Assembly: GCA_919902665.1 (NCBI GenBank)
Contig: CAKKRK010000045.1
Coordinates: 1-40,573, forward strand
Reading direction: 5' to 3'
DNA from: Nitrospiraceae bacterium
Lineage (GTDB): Bacteria; Nitrospirota; Nitrospiria; Nitrospirales; Nitrospiraceae
DNA: 40,573 bases
Every line of letters starts with the position of its first letter. Positions within the stretch are counted from its first letter, which is position 1. Below are positions 23,026-33,000 of the stretch, in pieces. The position numbers were made by a program, and so were the translations under genes. The notes under the pieces were generated by a model. That model had not been told where the DNA came from. It worked only from the letters and a program-made list of their open reading frames with translations, and did no database searches.

Positions 23026-24096
23026 ATGCAACGACCGTGGTTGGTTCTAACCTTCCTTGTGGTGGCCATAAGCCCGCAGTTGGTGGAGGGTGGAGAAACA
23101 GCATCTCCGTATCCAATCGTTGATTCCGGCGTATGGGCAACGAACAGTTTCCCCGGAGATGTGTATTGGCTCGACAATGAGCGCGTGCTGTTTCTGGGAA
23201 GTGAAGATGGCAAACCCGTTGCGAAAGAACATGAGGCGCTCCTCGTTTGGGACACAACGAAGAAGGCCGTAACTCTCCAGAAACGCAATATCTCATCACT
23301 CTGTTATCGGAATGGGATCGTGCTGTTAGGACAGAAGATCGACAACCCGGCTGGCGGTCCCTGGAAATATCGATTCTTTAGAGGTTCATTGGGTGCGGAA
23401 CAACTACAAAAGAAAGAAAGCAAAGACCGAATAGACCATCTAAATTGCCGCATAGTGGGAAAAGCACCTGGCCAGGACCAAGGCCATTTTGGACGTTATT
23501 TGCTCGATGGCCACGGGTATTTAGACTACGGCGAAACAAGGCCATCGGATCTGCGCGCCAATCCGCCTGTCGTGTTGATCAAGGAAGGTGCTGCCAAAGG
23601 AATCGCACTGCCTTTCGGTATACGCCAAGTGGAGAGCTTGGAGTTTTATCCTTTTAATGGGGCGTACTTTTTGTACGGATGGTTCTTAGATTCATCAACG
23701 CACATCGTTAAATCTCCATGGCCCAATACTGTCCCTCATCCACTGTGGTGGCTCATGCCTGAGGGTACTGTCAGTGAAGTCTTGATTCCCTCGGGGGTAT
23801 GGAATTCCGGCGGATCCCTTCGATTTACTCCAACGATGAGGGGAGTGTTGGCGACATATCACGGAGGTACCAAGTCAGACCACGATCCTGGAACGCAAGG
23901 CGTCTACTTGATTCGAGAAAACGAAGTCGCACGGACCATTATCCGAGGCTTCGTTGCTCACGTCGGCGTGTCACCAGATGGCTGCAGGGTGGCGTTTTCC
24001 CATGCGCCTAATTATGAAGCAGACCGCCGCCCCAATGGCAAGAATCGCCGGACACTCAAGATGATTGATCTCTGCTCAGAAGGAGTCCAGTCATGA
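23026..24096 (+). CDS. Sec-exported protein coupled to the giant lipase-RTX gene
   Basis: A 356-residue protein with a signal peptide (RPWLVLTFLVVAISPQLVEG). ATG at 23026 is used, with AGAGG upstream; the longer open frame to 22714 runs through the 107-aa gene. The mature protein has repeated short strand-rich blocks (VYWLDNERVLFLGSEDGK; ALLVWDTTKKAVTLQ; GVSPDGCRVAFSHAP), the look of a TolB/WD-like beta-propeller, but no family is certain. Its stop overlaps the start of the 3356-aa lipase-RTX gene by 4 bp (ATGA), so the two are translated together. A periplasmic partner, chaperone or protective role towards the lipase is an inference from this coupling. Confidence 0.75.
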   Translation: MQRPWLVLTFLVVAISPQLVEGGETASPYPIVDSGVWATNSFPGDVYWLDNERVLFLGSEDGKPVAKEHEALLVWDTTKKAVTLQKRNISSLCYRNGIVLLGQKIDNPAGGPWKYRFFRGSLGAEQLQKKESKDRIDHLNCRIVGKAPGQDQGHFGRYLLDGHGYLDYGETRPSDLRANPPVVLIKEGAAKGIALPFGIRQVESLEFYPFNGAYFLYGWFLDSSTHIVKSPWPNTVPHPLWWLMPEGTVSEVLIPSGVWNSGGSLRFTPTMRGVLATYHGGTKSDHDPGTQGVYLIRENEVARTIIRGFVAHVGVSPDGCRVAFSHAPNYEADRRPNGKNRRTLKMIDLCSEGVQS

Positions 24097-27000
24097 TCTC
24101 AGAAACCCAAGCACAGACATTTTTGACAGCCAGCAGTCTGGCATATATCGACAATCCTCCAACGGGGCCTGTCGGATACGAGGTCGTAAGAGAATTTGCT
24201 GATCCAGCGACTGGCTTTCATGCTGTGGTGTTTAAAAATTCGAATAATGAATATGTTATTGCGTTTCGAGGAACCGAGACGAATTTTCAAGATGCTTACA
24301 CCGATCTAAATCTTGGCTGGACTCAGTGGACTGCAAGAAGTGAGGAAATTCTTACGTTTTTTAGGACACTTGAACTTAGCGGTGAAGTTGCCAGCATTGC
24401 CTTTACTGGACATAGCCTCGGGGGAGCCTTAGCCCAATATGCAGCCTACGAATACGCCAATGAGGCAAATCACGCACAATTTACGCTGACCACATTCAAT
24501 GCGTTTGGCGGTGTGCAAGGGATAGAGCAAAATCTTGCTCCTGGCCAGAGCTATGATAGCGCACGTCTCGCTGGGATTGATGTGAATCATTTCCGCGTTG
24601 CATCAGACATGGTCAGTCGTCTTGGTGAAGGACACATCGGCGGCAATGTGCGTGTCATTGATCTTCCCACTTCCGATTTTATCGTAGCCCACCGTCTAGA
24701 GACTTCGTTCTTGAATCCCACCAACACTGCGTATGAACTCACAGCCTTGCCGTTCGCCACACCGAATTACTTGCATGTCTCTTCAGGGCAACAGTTGGGC
24801 GCGGCGTTAGGTAACCTGTTCAACGACGGGACCTATAACGAATTCGAAGCCGCGCTTCGGACGACGGGGGCCTTGTTGCTCGTGCTGCAGCTCGCTCCGG
24901 CCAATGAAATCGATCAAGTGATGGATGCAATGCTCCCGCAGTATGCCCAGGTGAATTGGGGCACGGTGCGGTCCGTTCTGCCGGTTTCCGGTGGAGCTGT
25001 TGTGCTTGGTGGTGCTGGGCTGATTCTTGCCGCCGGCGCCTATGAAGGTGTGCAGGGGGCGGCTGACCGATTGGGCGAGGTGAAAACGTTCCTCGGTCGT
25101 ATCCTAGGTGAAAACTTCGACTCGCTCAACACCTTACCGACGGGGCAAGCCAGTCTTCGCATGTCTGTGTACCTGGCAGCCACGTCTGGAGTTGGCTTGG
25201 CCGGTTCCACGTTAGGTCAAGCCTTAAGTGGCCTCACCATCGATCCCGCGCAACTCACGACGCACTTGCTGAGTGGTGCCAACTGGCTCACTGACAGCGT
25301 GAATTATTTGCGAGCGCAAGCCAACACAGCAGGGCAGAATGCGGCAGATTTTAGCGCACGATTAGTATCCGGAATTTATCAAGAAGCACGCGCCCTCACG
25401 GGAGCCGCTACGGACTTTCTGCTCAACACGACGACGGCCCTGGAAACCTTCCTTCGCGACACGGCTCAGGGCATCAGCAACGCGGTCTCGGAGTTTCTCC
25501 ACGACCTGCCGAACACCCTCTTCAATCTCGGCCGCACGCTCAGCTTTGCCGAGCTCAATCCGTTTGCCACGGCATACGCGCAAGCGCTGGAAGATCCGAG
25601 ATGGGGCTCCGCGCTTCGGACCGCGATTGAAGACGCGCAGCAGATCGTCCAACAGGCCGGTCAGACCGTGGTGATGCAACAAGGGATTGGGCCGAATCCG
25701 TTCGCGACGACCGGGTTTAATCCCGATACAGCTCCACCAGCGACAGTGACGGCGAATGAAGGCCAACTGAACATGCTCACTATCCATCTGCCGTTTGAGG
25801 CTGGTGTGGGTGGACAGAAGCTCACGCTTACGCTGAGTGGCCCGAACGCCAGCGGAGTGGTGCTTCGCACAAACGGGCTCGAACTTTCCCCGAACGGCAG
25901 CACCTTTACGCTGACCATTCCCGAAGGCCAGAAGCAACTCGTGGTGGGCTTGCAGCAGAAGCAAGACATCGGAGCGTCCAGTTCGTTGACGGCTGTCGTG
26001 CAGCTCGTTGATGCGAATGGGATCGCCACTCATGCTTCTGACCATGAAGCAACGATCACGGTGGCGGACACAGGTCTCCTGCTCAACGGCACGGCGCCAA
26101 CGATTGACTACGCCGGCAACGGGTTTCCAACCGTGGTCTTCACTCCGGAAAATCCGGATGGCAGTGCCTGGAACATTGCGCGATTCGGCGAGGTCAACTA
26201 CGTGCTGACCGGCGGCAGTTGGAGTGACCAGATCACAGCAGATCTGGGGAACGATCAGTTGTTTGGCGGCGGTGGCAATGATGTGCTACAGGGCAATAAG
26301 GGGCAGGATCTCTTGGACGGAGGTGCTGGGGATGACGAACTTCAAGGGGGAGAGGGCGATGATGTTCTCTATGGTGGCCTCGGCAACGATGTGTTGGTGG
26401 GAACCGGCGCGCTGGCGGACGAAATTGGGAATGACTACCTGGACGGGGGAGAGGGGCTTGATATCTTGCTTGGGGGGTCCGGCAATGATCAGCTGATTGG
26501 CGGAGCCGGGGACGATCAGTTGTCTGGCGAAGGGATCCTGGTCGATGGCGCGGCCTGGACCAGCACCGGCAATGACTATCTCGATGGTGGAGACGGCCAC
26601 GATGGCCTGGCGGGTTTTGCGGGCGACGACATCTTGCTGGGTGGTCTCGGTGACGATCTGCTGAGCGGTGACAATCTGTTGAATGCGACTTTGCCCTGGA
26701 ATCCCACCGTGGACGGCAAAGACTTTTTGGATGGCGGTGCAGGGAACGATCGATTGTTCGGCGGCGGGAAGGACGACATCCTCCTGGGCGGCGATGGGGC
26801 GGACGAGCTCTGGGGCGACGATCAACAAGTCGGTGTGATTCAGGAAGGGAACGATTGGCTGGAAGGTGGTGTAGGGAATGATCAGCTTGTGGGCGGCGGG
26901 GGCAAGGATGCGCTCTTCGGCGGGGAGGGCGACGACCTGCTTGTCGGCGACTATGCCAACAATCCAACACTCGGGTTCGACGACACCCTCGACGGTGGAG

Positions 27001-30000
27001 CCGGGGTGGACGAACTACATGGGGGCGGTGGCGATGATCTGCTCGATGGCGGAAGCGGAAACGATCGCCTTTTTGGCCAGGAGGGGAATGATCAGCTCTA
27101 TGGGGGGATCGGAGATGACCATCTCCAAGGCGGCAACGGCGACGATGTGCTTGTCGGTGAAGCTGGCGTAGATGTCCTTGCCGGACAGGAGGGGGACGAT
27201 CAATTGTTCGGCGAGGATGGACATGACGAGCTGCAAGGCGGGGCAGGACAGGATCTACTTGTTGGCGGGCTGGGCAATGACCTGCTCCTCGGTGGGGACG
27301 GGAACGATGCCTTGTTCGGTGAGGAGGGAGACGATCAATTAAGCGGCGGTGCAGGGCTCGATCAACTGGTCGGAGGAGTAGGAAACGACTTACTCCTCGG
27401 CGACGGCGCGAACGATACCTTGTTCGGTGGAGAGGGGAACGATCAACTGCAAGGCGGTGACAGCAACGATACCCTGCTCGGCGAAGCCGGGATGGATGTG
27501 CTCTTTGGTGAAGCAGGGGACGACACCCTGTGGGGTGATGACGGCGATGATCAGCTTGCAGGAGAAGCCGGCAACGATGTGCTTATTGGCGGGACCGGTA
27601 ATGATCTGCTCCTTGGTGGGGGAGGCCGGGATTTCTATCATGTCGGGATGGGAGAGGGCGCCGACGTGATTACCGATAACGCCGGGGAAGGCAATCGTGT
27701 CGTGTTTGATGTAGGGGTCACGCCTGAGGACTTGCATGTCGGGCTCGCTCCCACTGCGCTGGTCATTCAAATGGGATCTGGCGGAGACCAAGTGGCCATT
27801 ACTGGCTTTAGTGCCAACGACGCGCTGGCGCCCTCTGCGATTACCGATTATCAATTTGCCGACGGGACAATCGTCACCCATGCTGACCTCGTCGCACGGG
27901 GGTTAGGCATTGATCCAACCTTGTTGGCCAATGCCGCAGTCACCGGCCGTGTGATAGCCGGTGGGACCGGTGGTGATCCGCTCAATGGCACGAGTCTTAA
28001 CGACCTCTTGCACGGCGGCGCCGGCAACGATTCGTTGTCAGGAGGCTCAGGAGCTGACACCTTGATTGGTGGCACGGGTGACGATCAGATCGACGGCGGC
28101 AGCGGGAACGACACCTATGTGTACCGCGTAGGAGATGGTCTTGATGTCGTGGTCGATACCGCCGTGGTGGGCGAGGGGAATGTGCTGTTGTTCGGACCTG
28201 GTATTGCCTCGGGCGACCTACGGCTGATGGTGAGTGGCTCGTCGGTTATCGTGGGGACAGGCAATCCGACCCAAGGTGTTCTGTTCGGGAATACGCGCCG
28301 GAACAGTATCACCGGCACGCACGATATCGATCGTTTCCAGACTGCGGATGGCACAGTGCTGAGCTATTCCGATCTGTTGGTGAAGGGTATCGATATTGTG
28401 GGCACGGCGGGCGAGGATCGCTTGGGTGGGACCAGTATAGGTGACCGGTTTCTAGGCAAAGCTGGGAACGATCAATTGTTCGGCGGAGCGGGGCATGATC
28501 AATATCGGTTCAACCTCGGTGACGGCATCGACACGATTGTCGATACGGCATCGGTGGCTGAAGGAAATGAGGTCATCTTTGGCGCAGACATTGCGTCGTC
28601 GATGCTGACGCTGAGCCTCGTGCAAGACTCCATCAACTCCTCGACAGGCCAGGACCTCGTCATGCGCATTGGCAGCGGTGGGGATCAACTGTGGCTCACC
28701 GGCCTCGATCGTGACAATGTTTTGGGACCGCGCGCCGTGGAGACCTTCCGGTTCACAGACGGCACGAGCCTCAGCTACGCCCAATTGCTGGAGCGTGGGA
28801 TTGAGCTCAATGGCACGTCCGGAGACGAGACCTTGACCGGGACGAATGTCAACGATCGGTTCGTCGGCGGGGAGGGCAATGACCGGTTGGAAGGCAAGGG
28901 TGGTGATGATCAGTATGTCTTCGGAAGAGGGGCAGGGCAGGACACGATTATGGATCGAGCGGGCGCGTTGGACAGGATTGAATGGGCCGCCGATGTGTTA
29001 CCCAGCGAGGTGGCGATCACTCGATCGGGCCACGATCTGGTGCTGACGATCACCGGTACAACGGATCGGGTGACGATTTCGGAATTCTTTTTGGCGGATA
29101 CCTTCCGGATCGAGGCGGTGCGGTTTGCCGATGGGACAGTCTGGGATGCGGCCTTTCTGGCCGAGGCGGTACAACACCGTGTTACCGGTACAGCGGGTCC
29201 TGATGTGCTTGATGGGACTGCCGCCGACGATCTGCTTATGGGCTTCGCTGGTGACGACCAACTGACGGGACTGGCAGGTGACGATTATCTTGATGGTGGG
29301 ACGGGCATCGATACGATGGTCGGAGATCTCGGTGACGATGTCTATGTGGTGGATGCCATAGGCGATGAGGTCATGGAGAATCTGAACGAAGGTATCGATG
29401 CCGTGCACAGTTCCGTCTCGCATACCCTCGGGCAGAACGTTGAAAACCTAACCTTGACTGGTCTCGGCGCCATCGACGGGACCGGTAATATACTGGACAA
29501 CATCCTCACTGGAAACAGCACCGCGAACATTCTTGCCGGTGGGGCCGGCAACGACACCTATGTGATTGGCACGGGCGATACGGTGGTAGAACAGGCGAAC
29601 GAAGGTCTCGACACCGTGCAGAGTGATCAGAGTTACGCCCTCGGCACCCATGTCGAGAACCTTACACTCACCGGCGTGGCGGCCATCAAGGGGACTGGCA
29701 ATGCACTGGACAATGTGCTGACCGGCAACGGGTCGATGAATCTGTTAGCCGGCGGAGCCGGCAACGATACGTACGTGCTGAAGGGGCTGGAAATCGTGAC
29801 CGAGTTAGCCGGGCAAGGGATTGATACGGTCATGACGGCACAGAGCTATCAGCTGGGCTCCCACGTGGAGCATCTCACCCTGCTCGATTCGGATCGCTCG
29901 CTCATCGGGAATCGGTTGTCACCGGTGTCGATCGACGCTATCGGCAACGAGCTTGAAAATACGCTGACGGGCAATCGCGGTATGAATCGGTTGGATGGTG

Positions 30001-33000
30001 GAGTGGGTGCCGATGTGATGCGTGGAAAGGCCGGGAACGACATCTACGTGGTCGACGATGCAGGAGACGTCGTGATCGAAACGGCAGTGGCAGGCATCGA
30101 TACGGTTGAAAGCGCGATCAGCTATACGCTGACCGATCACGTGGAGGATTTGTTGCTTACGGGGATGGGGGCCACGTCCGGGACCGGCAATCAACTTGAT
30201 AATCGGATCGTCGGCAATAGTGCGGGCAACGTACTTGATGGAGTCGGAGGCAATGATCGCCTCGAAGGTGGAGCGGGAGGCGACACCTATCTGTTCGGTC
30301 ATGGGTCTGGGTGGGATCGGGTCATTGATTCCGGTGTCGGAGATGTCATTCAGTTGAAGGTGGGGATTACACCGAATGATCTTGCCGTTGCGCAGTACTT
30401 CCACTCCGGCATCTTTCAGCCGAACGGATTGGTTCTCGGCATTCTCGGCTCGACCGATGCCCTCTATATACAGAGCTATTTTCACATGAGCGTGCCTCCT
30501 CTGATCAGGTTTGACGATGGGACGACCTGGGATCTCGCGGCCGTTAATCAACGCATGGTGACCGGCCCGTCTTTTGTCAGTCCAGATTGGAGAAACGTGG
30601 CCACCATTCGGGAGTCGGCCACCACGATTCTGGGAACCGCTGGGGACGACCTGCTGAGTGGTACCGCCGGTCCTGACGTCTTTTTCTCGTTCCTTGGTAG
30701 CGATACGCTGGTCGGTGGTGCCGGTGATGATCGCTATTCGATCGATTTCTCCGGAGACGACGTCATTATCGAGGATCAGAATGGGGGTGTGGACATCATC
30801 ACGGGGGATATACCTGATGAATATGTTCTACCGGACAACGTCGAGCAGGCCGAGTTTTTTGGTCGAGTGATGACCGGCAATGCTCTCGACAACGTGATCA
30901 CGGCAGGACCCGCCTCCAATACATTGGATGGAGGTCATGGGAACGATGTGCTGATCGGTGGGTTCTTGCGTTCCACGCCGGTCAGTCGGGACGATTCCGG
31001 CAGCGATATTCTCATCGGTGGCGACGGCGATGACACGCTTATTCCCGTCGGCGGAGCCCTCGATTCATCAGGCTTTATCTTCTCCATCTCGGATGACGCG
31101 ATCATCAAGGCGGATGATGTGTTAGTGGGTGGGCGGGGTGATGACACCTATATCCTCTATCATGCGGACGAGATGGTTATTGAACGGGTCGGCGAAGGGA
31201 CCGATAAGGTCCGTAGTGCAGTGACCTATACCCTTCCGGGAAACGTCGAGAATTTGGAATTATTGGATTCCAGGATCCCTGGATTGCCGAATGGTACGGG
31301 GAATGAATTGGACAACTTCATTCAGGGGAATAGCCTCGCGAATGTTTTGCAGGGTGAGGCAGGGAACGACACGCTGCAGGGTGGTCTTGACGATGATGTC
31401 CTACGTGGCGGGACCGGCCATGACACCTATCTCTTCAATCTCGGCGACGGCATCGACACGATTGAGGATGCTGCAGTAGTTGGTGAAGGAAACCGGATTC
31501 AGTTCGGAGTGGGCATCAGCCGGAACGATCTCACGTTCACACATGATGAAGCCACGCGGACGCTCATTATTCAAGTGGGCGCAGGTGGGACAGACCGGCT
31601 GGTGCTGAACAATTTTGATCTGGCCGGCGTGAACGGTACGGCGGTCGTTGAGACGCTGGCCTTCGCGGACGGCAGCACGACGAGTCTTGCCGGTTTCTTC
31701 GGACCGACCGTCACAGAAGGGAATGACACGATCACGACCGGAGCAGGGGACGACGTGATCAACGGGCTCGGTGGCGACGACGTTGTGGATGCCGGTGCCG
31801 GCAACGATAGCATCGCCGGTGGAATCGGGAATGATACGCTCACCGGCGGCCCTGGTGATGACACTTATATCTATGACCTTGGTGACGGCATCGACACTGT
31901 CAATGATACAAGCCTGCCTGGAGAAGGGAATGCCATTCAATTTGGGCCGGGGATCAGTCCGAACGATTTGACCTTGGATGTGGGATCTTTTCTGATTCGA
32001 GTCGGCACGACCGGCGGCGCGCTTCACCTCTCCAGTTTCGATCCAGCCAATGTGCTGGGGCCGCGCACGATTGAAACCTTCCAATTTGCTGATGGGACAG
32101 TTCTATCTTACGACCAGCTTGTTCAACGTGGGTTTGATCTGATGGGGACAGACGGCAGCGATTCCATTACCGGCACCAACGTCGTGGATCGGATCACGGC
32201 TCTCGCGGGGGACGATATGTTGGCTGGCGGGCGTGGAGCCGATCACCTGCAGGGTGGTGTGGGCCACGATACCTACATCTTCAACATTGGCGACGGCGTT
32301 GACACTATCGACGATGTGGTGCTGCCCGGCGCAGGGAATCGAATTCAATTCGGGGCTGGAATCAGTCAGAGCGACTTGAGCTTTGTCCAAGATGAAGCTG
32401 CTCGAACTCTGACCATTCAAGTAGGGGCCAGTGGGACCGATCGACTGGTGCTTGCCAATTTTGATCCTCGTGGCGCCAACGGTTCCCTGGTGGTCTCAGC
32501 GCTGGAGTTCGCCGATGGGAATCTGGTGAACCTGATTGACCTCTACCCTCCGAACCAGGCACCGATGGTTGCTGTTCCAGTGTTGGATCAGACCGCCGCC
32601 GAAGATTCATTCTTTACCTTTACGGTTCCCGCTACGACGTTCACCGATGGCGATGTGAGTCATGGAGACGCTCTCGCATATGGCGCATCTCTCGCTGACG
32701 GCAGCCCACTTCCGGCGTGGCTGAGCTTTGATCCGATCACCCGGACGTTTGAGGGAACTCCAAGCCCCGGCGATGCCGGCGTGCTGCAGGTCACGGTGAT
32801 CGCGACGGACACCAAGGGCGCGAGCACGACTGATCAGTTTGCGTTGACGGTATCGGGACCGCTTCCCCAAATCCTGACTGGTACAGCGGGCAACGACATC
32901 CTGATGGGTGGACGGGGAGACGACACTCTCAGTGGGTTGGCTGGAAACGATCTCTTGAATGGTGGGCAAGGGAACGACATGCTTGATGGAGGTACGGGAG

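Noticed and set aside
26233-26970. Long minus-strand open frames inside the giant gene
   Set aside because: They mirror the repeated GGxGxD codons of the RTX block, giving Arg/His/Pro-rich peptides of low complexity.
26224-27640. Regular tandem repeats that could suggest a CRISPR array
   Set aside because: The period is 27 bases without spacers and the frame codes RTX nonapeptides throughout.
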